A stretch of 64,000 nucleotides of DNA from Peptococcaceae bacterium UBA4068 (GCA_002382665.1 DFZA01000010.1:62001-126000), one strand, 5' to 3'; shown: positions 1 to 9,057, counted from the first letter of the stretch. Notes: generated by a model not told the origin, from the letters alone. Numbers and translations: made by a program.

Positions 1-31
1 AATGTTGATCAGTCATTATTATACTCCGATA

Positions 32-1648
32 TCAACTAAACTTTTTACGAAATCGATTGAGAAACTTTAAGCGGCTACCGAACATACCAAAAACTATCCG
101 TGCTTCTTCCATTTTAATCACATAGGCTAAACCGAAGTATATAGCAATAGCTATGACCATTGCAACCCCTAACTGAGCAACTTGGCCAAATTTGCTGCCA
201 ATATCAACATAATTGGCCGCGACATCGCAAACCTTCAAGGATACAATACCCATAACAGCACAAATGCCTGCCGTTTTAAGCAATGAATTTGCCATATTCC
301 TAATATCGATATGGCCAATCTTGCGGCGGAGAAAATAAAGCAGCAGCAAAGCCTGCGATATACCGGCGATAGAATACGCCAAAGCCAAGCCACGATGCTC
401 AAGCGGGCCGATCAGCAGTAAACTGCAGACGATATTGATACCAATAGAGACAATTCCTATGATCACCGAAGTACGGGTATCCTTCAAGGCATAAAAACTG
501 CGAATCAGCACATGAACTACGCTGTAGCCAACAAGACCGATCGAATAAAACAGCAGCGCATTACCGGCAGCAGTAGTCGCAGCAGCAGTAAATTCGCCGC
601 CTTTAAATTCAAACATCAGGCGGATAATCGGCTCCCGTAAAACGGCTAAACCAACCGCCGAAGGCAAAGTAATAAAAATTACCGAGCGCACGCCCAGCGA
701 CATGTGTTTTTTAAACTCGTCCATTTCATTAAGCGCGGCATGTGAAGTCAATGTCGGAAATACCGCCATGGCAATGGCAATGGCGAAAATGCCAATCGGC
801 AACTGCATAAATCGCTGTCCCATGCGCAGAGCGGCAATCATACCGTCGCTTAAAGACGAGGCAAGATTTTGGGTAACAAAAAGATTTATTTGGCTTACGG
901 AAAGACCGATAAAAATGGGAATCATTAAATAGATTAATTGTCTGAAACCGGGATGATGATAATCGAGATTAAAATGAAAGTTAATACCTTTTTTATACAG
1001 TACCGGAGCTTGCACCATAAAATTGGCGATAGCGCCTAAAACAACACCGACCGAAAAAGCGGCAATACCATAACCTGGCCACCTTGCTTCAATCGGTGCT
1101 GCCAGCAGAGAGCCGCCTAAAACAATGCCAAGATTATAAAAAACAGAACCAATCGCCGGAGTTGTAAAATGCTTAAATGAATGGAGGATGCCCATTGACA
1201 CGCCGCATAGTCCCATAAATACTACCTGTACCAGCATGATTCGCGTCAGCGTCACTGTCAGAGCAGCCGATTTAGCGTCAAATCCGGGAACCAGCAGCCC
1301 AATCAATTGAGGTGTAAACGCATAACAGATTACCAGCCCAATACCAAGCAGCACCGTTATCCAACTAATAACTATACTTGCTACCGTCCAGGCCTCTTCC
1401 TCTTCACCGCGTGCTATATAATATGAAAAAATCGGTATAAATGCCGAGCTTAAAGCCCCGCCCACCAAAATACTGTAAAGAAAATCCGGGATAGAAAAGG
1501 CGGCGTTATAGGCATCGGTTATACGATTTTGGCCAAACATATTATAAAGAACCACATCACGGAGATAACCAAGGATGCGGGAGATAACCATTGTAGCCAT
1601 TAAAAAGCCGGCAGCTTGAAATACCGATTGTTTATTGTCCTTAGACAA
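32..1648 (-). CDS. murJ: MurJ-type lipid II flippase (first of two copies)
   Basis: A 538-residue integral membrane protein of the MVF/MOP superfamily. MurJ flips undecaprenyl-linked lipid II across the cytoplasmic membrane for peptidoglycan synthesis. Near the N terminus I see the family signature SRILGYLRD followed by TDAYNAAF and a GGALSSAFIP segment, then about 14 hydrophobic helices, as expected for the family. The start is a TTG at 1648 preceded by GAGGGGAG at a good distance. It stands alone, separated from the PadR pair by a terminator. A second MurJ lies at 10203-11738; the two differ clearly in sequence, so they are paralogs and not a recent duplication. One copy may serve a different lipid-linked glycan or sporulation. 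Family assignment is secure; the exact substrate is inferred. Confidence 0.93.
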   Translation of the reverse strand: MSKDNKQSVFQAAGFLMATMVISRILGYLRDVVLYNMFGQNRITDAYNAAFSIPDFLYSILVGGALSSAFIPIFSYYIARGEEEEAWTVASIVISWITVLLGIGLVICYAFTPQLIGLLVPGFDAKSAALTVTLTRIMLVQVVFMGLCGVSMGILHSFKHFTTPAIGSVFYNLGIVLGGSLLAAPIEARWPGYGIAAFSVGVVLGAIANFMVQAPVLYKKGINFHFNLDYHHPGFRQLIYLMIPIFIGLSVSQINLFVTQNLASSLSDGMIAALRMGQRFMQLPIGIFAIAIAMAVFPTLTSHAALNEMDEFKKHMSLGVRSVIFITLPSAVGLAVLREPIIRLMFEFKGGEFTAAATTAAGNALLFYSIGLVGYSVVHVLIRSFYALKDTRTSVIIGIVSIGINIVCSLLLIGPLEHRGLALAYSIAGISQALLLLYFLRRKIGHIDIRNMANSLLKTAGICAVMGIVSLKVCDVAANYVDIGSKFGQVAQLGVAMVIAIAIYFGLAYVIKMEEARIVFGMFGSRLKFLNRFRKKFS

Positions 1649-1750
1649 TTTGCAGCTCCCCTCTTTTTTAACACATTATAACCAAATCATTATATCACAA
1701 TGATATTTTTTTTCCAGTATTAATTAAATGCCTTAATCGGGTCGTAAAAA

Positions 1751-1783
1751 AATGACTGAGCCTTATAATAAGGCTCGGTCATT
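1751..1783 (-). terminator. Intrinsic terminator of the PadR operon
   Basis: A hairpin with about 13 paired bases (ATGACTGAGCCTT / AAGGCTCGGTCAT). Read on the minus strand it is followed by a run of T, so it terminates the padR-HAAS/PspC transcript. Confidence 0.8.
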
Positions 1784-1807
1784 TTCGTTTAAATTTTACA
1801 TGCAACA

Positions 1808-2479
1808 CTATTTATTGATTACTCTGCTTTTGGTCGGCATAATGATAGCCGCAATTAAATAGGCCAAAATACCCGCGCCGTAGACAAATATCAAAACAAC
1901 CCATAATAAGCGGATTATTGTTGCATCAATGCCAAAATACTCACCAAAACCCCCGCAGACACCGAAGATCTTTTTATTATCTTCAGCCCGGTAGAGGGTA
2001 TGGGGTTTAGTATCAGTGTCCATGCTTGGTCCTCCGTTTTCTTTTACTTTTGTATAACCATCTTTACCAAATATAACTATCATTACGGCAATAACCACAC
2101 AAATTATAGCTAAGATTGGCATCAACGAACCTCCCGAGGCAACAAGAGCGAAAATCATCAGTAAGACAAAGACTCCGGTCAGCCAATACCAACCTGTTTT
2201 GTTTTTGTTTTCTTCCTCTGTTTTTTCCCTCATATGATCATTTATCGGAGCAGTCCGTTCTTTTTTATCACCGGTATTTCGGTAATCGGCAATAATCGTA
2301 TCCGCCAGTGAAATCGGATCTCCCAGTTCGCTGATAACCGCGTCCTCATTCTCTTCCCCGGCATCCGCAAAATACTCTTCATAAAATTTGATAGCCGCTT
2401 CGCGTTCATTCTCCGGCAATACCAGCAAACGTTTCTTTAATATTGCCAGATAATGCTCTCTATCGCTATGATATTCCAT
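1808..2479 (-). CDS. HAAS (DUF1700)-PspC membrane protein
   Basis: A membrane protein of about 223 residues. The N-terminal part (about 1-65) is a HAAS/DUF1700-like helical domain with the typical LPENEREAAIKFYEEYF stretch; then come two hydrophobic segments, and the C-terminal 60 residues are a PspC domain (IFGVCGGFGEYFGID). PspC domains act in envelope-stress sensing. I chose the ATG at 2479 because AAGGAGG sits nine bases upstream; an earlier GTG at 2488 overlaps that ribosome binding site. The gene overlaps the end of padR by 14 bases, so the two are translationally coupled. PadR/HAAS pairs are common in Bacillota, where the regulator controls the membrane partner. The biological signal is unknown. 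Confidence 0.85.
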   Translation of the reverse strand: MEYHSDREHYLAILKKRLLVLPENEREAAIKFYEEYFADAGEENEDAVISELGDPISLADTIIADYRNTGDKKERTAPINDHMREKTEEENKNKTGWYWLTGVFVLLMIFALVASGGSLMPILAIICVVIAVMIVIFGKDGYTKVKENGGPSMDTDTKPHTLYRAEDNKKIFGVCGGFGEYFGIDATIIRLLWVVLIFVYGAGILAYLIAAIIMPTKSRVINK

Positions 2480-2813
2480 CCGATTCACCTCCTTGATCTG
2501 CCTTGTTTTCGACGAATAATATATTTTCTACACTGGTGCGATAATCCTTCCATTGCTCCCGGTATAACGCAAGTTGAATTTTACCCCGTTCTGTTATTTT
2601 GTAATAGCGACGGTTGCGTCCTGAGAATTCCTGATCGTAAATTTTCAGGCAATTATCTTTTTGCAACCGGCGTAATACCGGATAAAGTGTAGATTCCGAA
2701 ACATCGACTGCTTGGCGAATCTGCTGAGTTATACGATAGCCATAAATATCCTCACCGGCAACAACGGCTAAGACTAAGGCGTCAAGTAATGCCGCGCTGC
2801 TGTTAAAAGACAT
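2466..2813 (-). CDS. PadR-family transcriptional regulator
   Basis: A 115-residue winged-helix regulator of the PadR family. The characteristic stretch GYRITQQIRQ is followed by the recognition-helix region STLYPVLRRLQKDN and a wing with RRYYKITERGK. It is the first gene of a two-gene operon with the HAAS/PspC membrane protein, with overlapping reading frames. Family members usually repress their own operon and are relieved by a small molecule or stress; the effector cannot be read from the sequence. Confidence 0.92.
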   Translation of the reverse strand: MSFNSSAALLDALVLAVVAGEDIYGYRITQQIRQAVDVSESTLYPVLRRLQKDNCLKIYDQEFSGRNRRYYKITERGKIQLALYREQWKDYRTSVENILFVENKADQGGESDGIS

Positions 2814-2973
2814 ATCCTCACCCCTTTTGCTTTTGTTATTAGTTTAGTAATATTATATGTGCTATAATATTTTATGTCAATAGGTAATAGACGAAAAATA
2901 ATAATTTTTATTTGCATATTATATGCCGACCATGTTAATATTTATGTTGTTACCTAAGATGGAGGGATGACAT

Positions 2974-4050
2974 ATCGCCAAAAAACTCTTTGCCGAATTT
3001 ACCGAAGCCCGTCAGCTGGGTTTCCTCCATGCCAAAAAAATCAAAGATAATGGCGGTCTGATCGCCGGATGTTTTTGTGCTTTCGCACCACGGGAGCTGC
3101 TAGCTGCCGCCGGATTTACTACGGTCAATATCTGTAACGCTGCCAAAGAAAATGAATTAGCAGCCATTGCTGATCAAATACCCCCAGGCATCTGTTCGGC
3201 TGTAAAAGCTACCTACGGTTTAGCGTTAACCGATAGATGCCCTTATATCCATTTTTCAGATATATTAATTGGCGAAGACATCTGCCCGGGACGGATGCAA
3301 ATTTATCAACTTTTTAAAAAATTAAAAAACGTTTATATTATCCAACTGCCCCAAGGCAGTAATGCCGATGCTGAAATGGAAGCAGAATTACGTAAGTTAG
3401 CTTCCTTTTTAACAGACCGTTTTAATTGCCGGATAGATGATCAAGCGTTAAGGCAGCAAATAATCAAGAGCAATCAACAAATGCGGCTGCAGAATGAATT
3501 GGCGATGCTTTGCCGCGCCAACCCGCCGCGTCTCGGCGGATATAATTTAGCAAAAATACTTGACGGCGCCGAATTTATATTTGACCAACAGGACAAATTA
3601 CAAAAACTTAATTCGGTAATAGACCAAGCCTCGGTAGCACCTAACAGTAGCGAAAAGCGCGTTGTCGTCAGCGGATGCGGGTTAAACGGATTAATCGATA
3701 AAATAATCAAGCCTGTCGAAGATTTAGGCGCACATATTGTAGCTTTTGACAATTGCCGCTGGGGCCTGTCGCCCTTGTGCGACGAGAATATTGCCCAGAC
3801 TAACCCCTGGCAAGCATTGGCAAAAAAATACAACAATATCAACTGTCTGCAACGTCAAAACGATTCTATAGCCAAATTGATTGCAGACACAAATGCCCAG
3901 GCACTGATCAATGTCGGCCTTAGCTGCTGTTCTGTTTGCCAGATTGCGTATGATCATAAACAAATACCGACTCTTAATATCTTAACCGATTATACGGACG
4001 ATGATAAAGACAAAATTAAAGATAGATTAGTTGCATTTTTGGCAAATTAA
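2974..4050 (+). CDS. 2-hydroxyacyl-CoA dehydratase (HgdB/FldC-like) family protein with no canonical start codon
   Basis: An open frame of 358 codons bounded by a TGA at 2968. It encodes a protein of the 2-hydroxyglutaryl-CoA dehydratase D-component family, which binds a [4Fe-4S] or double-cubane cluster through cysteines. Visible family landmarks are GCFCAFAPRELL near residue 33, the DILIGEDICPGRMQ block near 98, and a late cysteine-rich segment (GLSCCSVCQ). The first ATG in frame (3295) lies inside the conserved domain and would delete about 107 residues. The best ribosome site, GGAGGG at 2961, is eight bases before an ATC codon at 2974, which is the likely start by position; ATG 2967 is one base out of register. 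Whether this is a true AUC start, a +1 frameshift or a sequencing error is open. A single-gene occurrence with no activator (HgdC) nearby leaves the substrate unknown. Confidence 0.75.
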   Translation: MAKKLFAEFTEARQLGFLHAKKIKDNGGLIAGCFCAFAPRELLAAAGFTTVNICNAAKENELAAIADQIPPGICSAVKATYGLALTDRCPYIHFSDILIGEDICPGRMQIYQLFKKLKNVYIIQLPQGSNADAEMEAELRKLASFLTDRFNCRIDDQALRQQIIKSNQQMRLQNELAMLCRANPPRLGGYNLAKILDGAEFIFDQQDKLQKLNSVIDQASVAPNSSEKRVVVSGCGLNGLIDKIIKPVEDLGAHIVAFDNCRWGLSPLCDENIAQTNPWQALAKKYNNINCLQRQNDSIAKLIADTNAQALINVGLSCCSVCQIAYDHKQIPTLNILTDYTDDDKDKIKDRLVAFLAN

Positions 4051-4099
4051 TCCTTGCCAATTTTCTAGAATCGTATTATACTTCAAGAGAAAAGTGAAT

Positions 4100-4265
4100 A
4101 CTTTGCGATATGGTATAAGGGAAGAGGGGTGAAAATCCCCCACAACAGCCATTACTGTAATTGCCGACGCGAGAACAACACGCCATTGTCTTGATTTATG
4201 ATGAGAAGGCGTTCTCAAGGTTGAAGCATGAGTCAGGAGACCTGCCCTATTGCTTGCACGAACAT
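4100..4265 (+). promoter_or_regulatory. Cobalamin (AdoCbl) riboswitch
   Basis: The conserved B12 box AGTCAGGAGACCTGCC is at 4231-4246. Upstream are the other conserved blocks of the class: AAGGGAAGAGGGGTGAAAATC around 4118 and ACAACAGCCATTACTGTAATTG around 4143. Outer boundaries are approximate. It precedes two secreted proteins, and the family normally represses when cobalamin is abundant. Confidence 0.93.
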
Positions 4266-4303
4266 TATTCCTGGCGTGGGGGATAGCGGCTTTTTTTATT
4301 GTT

Positions 4304-4333
4304 AAAACAAGCTCCCCAATGGGAGCTTGTTTT
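4304..4333 (+). terminator. Riboswitch expression-platform terminator
   Basis: A 13-bp perfect hairpin (AAAACAAGCTCCC, loop CAAT, GGGAGCTTGTTTT) lies between the B12 aptamer and the ribosome site GGAGGAG of the next gene. Its 3' arm ends in TTTT. It is the likely off-state structure of the cobalamin switch. A run of seven T at 4291-4297 just upstream may mark a further stop. Confidence 0.75.
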
Positions 4334-4348
4334 ATTGGAGGAGTACCG

Positions 4349-5017
4349 ATGCAACGAAAAATTTTAATATCAATAATTATTTTAGTGGTATTTTCAGCAT
4401 TAATATTATGCTGCTGTCATAACGGTTCCGGGAAAGCCGCCAGTACCAAAGAAAGCACCGCAACTGTTTCGCAGCAGGAACAAACTGCCAATACTGATCA
4501 AAAAACAATAGATAATCAACAACAAAATCAGAATGCGGAACAGCAACCAATAAAGCAGACGACTACAAGTAATAACAAAACGCAGCAGCAGACCAATCAA
4601 ACAACAACGACAACAAAGACCTCTAGTGCTAAAACAGACAAATTAACCTGTACGCTTAGTGTTTCCTGTGCCAGTATTTTTGACCATCTCGACAGCTTTA
4701 ACAGCGACAAATTAGAGCTAGTGCCGGAAGATGGCATAGTATTCTATAAAAAAGATTGCGAATTTACCAAAGGCGAGAGCGTATTTGACGTTTTAAAACG
4801 AGAACTGTTAGCTGCCGAGATTCACTTTGAATTTTCCACCACGCCGGTCTACAATACCAATTACGTTGAAGCTATTGATAATATTTACGAATTTGACGGC
4901 GGCGACTTTACCGGCTGGAAATACAAAGTTAACGGTACTTTTCCCGGTTGTGGCTGTTCGTTATATAAAGTCAGCGACGGCGACGTTATCGAATGGGTTT
5001 ATACTTTTAATTATTGA
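4349..5017 (+). CDS. Secreted DUF4430 (transcobalamin beta-domain-like) protein
   Basis: A 222-residue exported protein. The N terminus (MQRKILISIIILVVFSALI) is a hydrophobic signal or lipoprotein-like segment ending in a CCC triplet; the cysteines suggest lipidation but the lipobox is not canonical. Residues about 30-95 form a Gln/Thr/Lys-rich linker. The C-terminal 125 residues are a DUF4430 domain (GESVFDVLKRELL, FTGWKYKVNGTFPG, VIEWVYTFNY), which is related to the C-terminal beta domain of transcobalamin and intrinsic factor. The start is ATG 4349 after GGAGGAG; a longer in-frame extension upstream lies in the riboswitch leader and is not coding. With the riboswitch and the next gene it suggests surface capture of corrinoids. 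Role inferred from family and context. Confidence 0.85.
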   Translation: MQRKILISIIILVVFSALILCCCHNGSGKAASTKESTATVSQQEQTANTDQKTIDNQQQNQNAEQQPIKQTTTSNNKTQQQTNQTTTTTKTSSAKTDKLTCTLSVSCASIFDHLDSFNSDKLELVPEDGIVFYKKDCEFTKGESVFDVLKRELLAAEIHFEFSTTPVYNTNYVEAIDNIYEFDGGDFTGWKYKVNGTFPGCGCSLYKVSDGDVIEWVYTFNY

Positions 5018-5043
5018 TTTTTAATATGGAAGGGGTTTAGAGA

Positions 5044-7485
5044 ATGTTCAACAAAAAAAGTAACTGTAAAAATGTCTTTGTTTTATTGCTGCTGGCACTT
5101 CTATTGTTGCTGGCGGCAACCACAACGGTATTGGCGGCAACCGTCAGTCCGCAGGTAGCAATGGATGACACCGTAAATAATTACTACATTACAGCCAGAG
5201 ACCGGACTATGGGAGATTGGGAGGAACTGCTTGCGCTCTATACCGCCCAGACAATCGGCGGCAGTGATATTGACTTAGCTGCTTTTGATCAGCAGATCAC
5301 TTATTCTTCAGACAGCACTGCAGTAATAGACTCTTTAATCAACGGTAATATGGCCGATGCTTCAACTTATGCAGCTGATTTGGTAGACGGCACTACCTTG
5401 ATCAGCGCCGGCTATGCCTACACTGACGCATACTCAATGATCGCAATAGAGGCTTATAACCGTGCTGCTGCCGAAACATCTGATTATCAGCCGCTACCAT
5501 ATGATAAAGATACAGCTATATCAGCTTTGATTGATACAATGGAAAGTGACGGCGGATTCGGCTACGGAGTCTACAGCAGTGGTAGCAGTGATGTTGACAA
5601 TACTGCAATGGCTTTGATCGCGCTTTCGCTTTACCAGGACAGCGACGCCCCTGATTGTTCACCCAACGTGTCCCAGGCAATCACCTCCGGACTGGCTTAT
5701 CTTCAGACTGTACAAGCGGCAAACGGCGGTTTCAACTATTCATATACTTATGATGACCAACTGTTTTCGAGCTACAGCGGCAACTCTACAGCAGTGGTAA
5801 TCTGGGCAATCATTGCCAATGGCGGCAATCCCACAGCTGCGGAGTGGACGACCGAAGGCGGTGATACCCCTGTTTCCGCTCTAATCACCAATTCTTATAT
5901 CAGCGGCGGCGGTTTCGGCGATTACGGTGCAGCAGACTATTTTTGTTCCAAACAAGCTCTAATTGCCGTAACCGAGGTAACTGCCTTAAACAAGCTCAGC
6001 AGCCCCTCTCCTGAACAAATAAAAGACTGCTCAATATTTAATACCCTATCCCTTAACCAAGACATGCTCCACCCCGTGCATTTGCTGGTCTATGACGGCA
6101 GCGGCATCAGTCAAAAATCATTATCCGTTCCTCATGGCAATTCGCTTAGCAATGCGTTAAGCGCCGCCGGTATTGATCCCAGCGGATTGAAATGTTACTT
6201 CAACGGCAGTACAATTACTGATTTGAGTACTACAATAACCGGCGAAAGTTATCTTACCCTGGCTCCGGAGGGTATTACCCATATCGGCCAATTTTATCAA
6301 GGCAGCACAAAAACTACATCCGCCACTATTGAAGTCGGACATACAGCCAATTTCATTCTTAAAAGTATAGCGGTTGATGACGCCACCCAGACAGAAACTA
6401 CCAGCGCCAACATCGCTCTCAGTAATGATATCACTACCGACGCCAACGGCCATTTTTCTTTCAGCAGCAACAGTAGCGGCAGCTATAATATCACCTCCGC
6501 CACAACAGGTTATATCACTCCAACATTAACCATTACTGTAATCCCCCAAAACAACGACAGCAGCCAATATATTACACTCAATGTCAGTGATAGCGGTGGA
6601 CATATCAATAATTATAATAATGACAGTATTATCTATAACTCCCAACAGACGCCATTGTCGCTATTACTGCAATATAAAGAAAATGTAGTACTTCAAGGTA
6701 GCAGCTATGTTGTGTCAATTGACGGCTGGAGCGCCGGTGACGGCGGCGCCAACAGCGGCTGGCTCTATAAAGTCAAACGCGGCGGTAAAATGCTTTACCC
6801 AACGGTACCGGCCGCTTCTTACGCACTGCAATCCGGTGATATTGTATATTGGTATTACACATATAATTATACTAACGATCAAGGCTCTTCAAACTGGAGC
6901 GGTACGACAACAACCACCGACACCGTTGACGGCAAACAATTTAATGATGTTAACTCAGAATATTGGGCCGCCGCATATATTAACGATTTGAGCAGCCGTA
7001 ATATTTTCGGCGGATATCCGGACGGCAGTTTCCGTCCCGAACAAAATATCAGCCGTAGCGAATTTATCGCCCTGTTGGCGCGCATAAGCGGAGAGACACT
7101 GCCGGAATATAACAATACATTCGCTGATGTATCCTCAAATAGTTGGTATGCTGCTGATGTTGCCTGGGCCGTTGGCACAGGAATCACAAACGGCATCGAC
7201 AGCAAACACTTTTCTCCCGATACCCCGATCAGCCGTCAGGATATGGCTGTGATGCTTGCCCGTTTTATCGCTCATATGCAATACCAAATCACATCGCAAA
7301 ACGATACCAATACTTTAAGCGATAGTGATTTAATCAACGATTATGCCAGATCTGCAGTCTTACAAATGCAGCAAGCCGGTATCATCAACGGTTATACAGA
7401 CAATAGTTTTCGGCCTTGCGATACCGCTTCCAGAGCGGAAGTTGCAAAAATATTAAGCGTATTACTTACTAAAATCTCAAAATAA
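5044..7485 (+). CDS. SLH-anchored surface protein: alpha/alpha-toroid + DUF4430
   Basis: An 813-residue exported protein. A signal peptide covers about residues 1-31. Residues about 35-330 look like prenyltransferase/terpene-cyclase type alpha/alpha-toroid repeats (GGFGYGVYSSGSSDVDNTA, GGFNYSYTYDDQ). A carboxypeptidase-regulatory-like beta region follows, then a DUF4430 domain (about 500-625; SGWLYKVKRGG, GDIVYWYYTYNY), and finally three SLH repeats (EYWAAAYINDLSSRNI, GYPDGSFRPEQNISRSEFI and two more) that bind secondary cell-wall polymer. Toroid plus DUF4430 is the domain order of intrinsic factor/transcobalamin. It is 26 bases after the smaller DUF4430 gene, in the same cobalamin-riboswitch unit, so a B12-binding surface role is likely but not proven. 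No BtuFCD transporter is in the window. Confidence 0.87.
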   Translation: MFNKKSNCKNVFVLLLLALLLLLAATTTVLAATVSPQVAMDDTVNNYYITARDRTMGDWEELLALYTAQTIGGSDIDLAAFDQQITYSSDSTAVIDSLINGNMADASTYAADLVDGTTLISAGYAYTDAYSMIAIEAYNRAAAETSDYQPLPYDKDTAISALIDTMESDGGFGYGVYSSGSSDVDNTAMALIALSLYQDSDAPDCSPNVSQAITSGLAYLQTVQAANGGFNYSYTYDDQLFSSYSGNSTAVVIWAIIANGGNPTAAEWTTEGGDTPVSALITNSYISGGGFGDYGAADYFCSKQALIAVTEVTALNKLSSPSPEQIKDCSIFNTLSLNQDMLHPVHLLVYDGSGISQKSLSVPHGNSLSNALSAAGIDPSGLKCYFNGSTITDLSTTITGESYLTLAPEGITHIGQFYQGSTKTTSATIEVGHTANFILKSIAVDDATQTETTSANIALSNDITTDANGHFSFSSNSSGSYNITSATTGYITPTLTITVIPQNNDSSQYITLNVSDSGGHINNYNNDSIIYNSQQTPLSLLLQYKENVVLQGSSYVVSIDGWSAGDGGANSGWLYKVKRGGKMLYPTVPAASYALQSGDIVYWYYTYNYTNDQGSSNWSGTTTTTDTVDGKQFNDVNSEYWAAAYINDLSSRNIFGGYPDGSFRPEQNISRSEFIALLARISGETLPEYNNTFADVSSNSWYAADVAWAVGTGITNGIDSKHFSPDTPISRQDMAVMLARFIAHMQYQITSQNDTNTLSDSDLINDYARSAVLQMQQAGIINGYTDNSFRPCDTASRAEVAKILSVLLTKISK

Positions 7486-7511
7486 TTATCATAATCAATC
7501 GCAAACATATT

Positions 7512-7549
7512 AAAAACCAACTGGCACATAATGTAGCAGTTGGTTTTTT
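7512..7549. terminator. Bidirectional intrinsic terminator
   Basis: Hairpin AAACCAACTGGC / GCAGTTGGTTT with A-run on one side and T-run on the other, between two convergent genes. Confidence 0.88.
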
Positions 7550-7555
7550 AATATG

Positions 7556-7756
7556 TTATTTTTGCTGTTCTTTAAGCACATTACGCAACTTAGCCAAGAT
7601 TACTTTTTTTTCGATCATAGCTCTTTCAATAGTTTCAATCATCGGATCATCCTCGTTACTGATCCGTCGTTGTAAATCGTCTTTATTATTTCTAATCGAC
7701 TTTTGTAATACTTGCTGCAAGCGATCTATTTCCCGGCTGGTAAGCTCAATTTTCAT
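7556..7756 (-). CDS. Small charged helical protein, unknown function
   Basis: A 66-residue protein, highly charged and predicted almost entirely helical (REIDRLQQVLQKSI, MIETIERAMIEKKVILAKL). No signal peptide or membrane segment. The chosen start ATG 7756 has GGGGAG upstream; an extension further upstream would run through the neighbouring gene. It overlaps the end of the HEAT-repeat gene by 11 bases, so it belongs to the same minus-strand operon. I do not recognise a family. Confidence 0.6.
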   Translation of the reverse strand: MKIELTSREIDRLQQVLQKSIRNNKDDLQRRISNEDDPMIETIERAMIEKKVILAKLRNVLKEQQK

Positions 7757-8510
7757 CGCTATTCTCCCCTTCCTGGATATGCTTATCGCCAAAACTATGC
7801 TTAGGCCGCGGGTGATAATATAGACTTTTAAATACCGCAGCCGGAACGCCAGTAAGTTTGGCGATTTTCCATAAATAATCGGGATACGGATAAATACCAT
7901 AGCGGCAAATGTTATCCGTCGGCCAAATCAGATGGCGACAAAAACGGCCAAGCGCAGTATCTTCGTCTGCCAACTTTATAGCCGCTTGTCGGTCGCAACC
8001 AATTGCCAGCCATAATGATTCGGCAAGCAACCCATCATGAATAGCGCAATAACGTCCAGTTTCGAATAAGTAGCTGTTTAAAGGCTCTAACGCTTGTCTA
8101 CCCTGATGCCGGAGAAACCAAACCAGACCCCTGACAAAAACCCAGTCATTATCTTGCAGCAACGACGCTGTCGCTGTTATTTTATCGGATACCTGCAACT
8201 GTAATAAGGCATCTAGTATGGCCAGCCGCCAATGGGTGGCTTTTATTTCAGTTAACATCGCGGCTAACGGCTGAAAATAATCTGCTCGCTTGCTACGGCC
8301 AATGACAATCAATGTCTTCAGCCGCACTGCAAAAACACCATCATCATCAGTATCAGCAGCCAGTGATGATAATAAATCTAAAAGCGGCTGAAAAACAGCC
8401 GCTTCATTAATAGCACACCCTTCAATCATTGATAACAAGCGCAATTTCTGTTCGCAAGAACCTGTTACCAGTAAATCTGCCCAATCGGCCGGTAAATAAT
8501 CTGCCTTCAT
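7746..8510 (-). CDS. HEAT-repeat-like soluble protein
   Basis: A protein of about 254 residues made of helical pairs of HEAT/ARM type (for example VFAVRLKTLIVIGRSKRADY, HWRLAILDALLQLQ, WVFVRGLVWFLRHQGRQALEP). No export signal. ATG 8510 starts one base after the stop codon of the SH3 gene (TAA T ATG), which points to coupled translation; a GTG at 8528 is an alternative start. The fold serves protein-protein binding; the partner is unknown. The operon context is cell envelope. Confidence 0.65.
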   Translation of the reverse strand: MKADYLPADWADLLVTGSCEQKLRLLSMIEGCAINEAAVFQPLLDLLSSLAADTDDDGVFAVRLKTLIVIGRSKRADYFQPLAAMLTEIKATHWRLAILDALLQLQVSDKITATASLLQDNDWVFVRGLVWFLRHQGRQALEPLNSYLFETGRYCAIHDGLLAESLWLAIGCDRQAAIKLADEDTALGRFCRHLIWPTDNICRYGIYPYPDYLWKIAKLTGVPAAVFKSLYYHPRPKHSFGDKHIQEGENSDEN

Positions 8511-8511
8511 A

Positions 8512-9045
8512 TTAATAAGGAGTACCACAAAGCCATCCGGCTACCCAACCTTGTGTGCCGTTACTTAATTCAACTTTATACCAGACTTTACCGGAACTGT
8601 CTTCTTTCTTATCAAGATAAGTGAGTATATCACCGGCAGTAGCAGTGCCTACCTTTTCGGCATCGGTCGAAGCGGATGTACGTATATTAACACCGTTGGA
8701 AGTAACTTTGACTTTTGTAGGTGTCTCTGTGGAGTTATTGGAATTATTGCTTTCGTTGCTGCTATTGCTGGTGGTATCACTGCTAGTGGTATCTGATTCA
8801 TTATCGGTATCCTGAACACCGGCTAACGTTTGTAATTGCGTTACATCAGCCTGTAATTCTTCAATCTGAGTTTGCATAGAAGATAAACGTTCACCGATCA
8901 GCTTATCCACATAACTTTTCGATACTAAAGGATCATCTTTCGTACCGGTGCTGACAGTTGATTGCACCACCTGGCCGATAACAAAACCTATCGCCAAGGC
9001 CGCAACAGCTACAATCACCAATAAAATCAAACCGCTCTTTTTCAT
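8512..9045 (-). CDS. Membrane-anchored bacterial SH3-domain protein
   Basis: A 177-residue protein. Residues about 5-25 form one transmembrane helix or uncleaved signal. Residues about 45-75 are a short coiled coil (SSMQTQIEELQADVTQLQ), followed by a Ser/Asn/Thr-rich linker. The last 65 residues are an SH3b domain (NGVNIRTSASTDAEKVGTA, WYKVELSNGTQGWVAG), which usually binds cell-wall peptides. It is 12 bases downstream of the WecA-like gene and coupled to the HEAT-repeat gene. Likely sits at the outer membrane face and contacts peptidoglycan. Confidence 0.85.
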   Translation of the reverse strand: MKKSGLILLVIVAVAALAIGFVIGQVVQSTVSTGTKDDPLVSKSYVDKLIGERLSSMQTQIEELQADVTQLQTLAGVQDTDNESDTTSSDTTSNSSNESNNSNNSTETPTKVKVTSNGVNIRTSASTDAEKVGTATAGDILTYLDKKEDSSGKVWYKVELSNGTQGWVAGWLCGTPY

Positions 9046-9057
9046 CTCAACACTCCC

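Noticed and set aside
4250..4348. An N-terminal extension of the DUF4430 protein
   Set aside because: It lies in the riboswitch and its terminator; the real ribosome site GGAGGAG is before ATG 4349.
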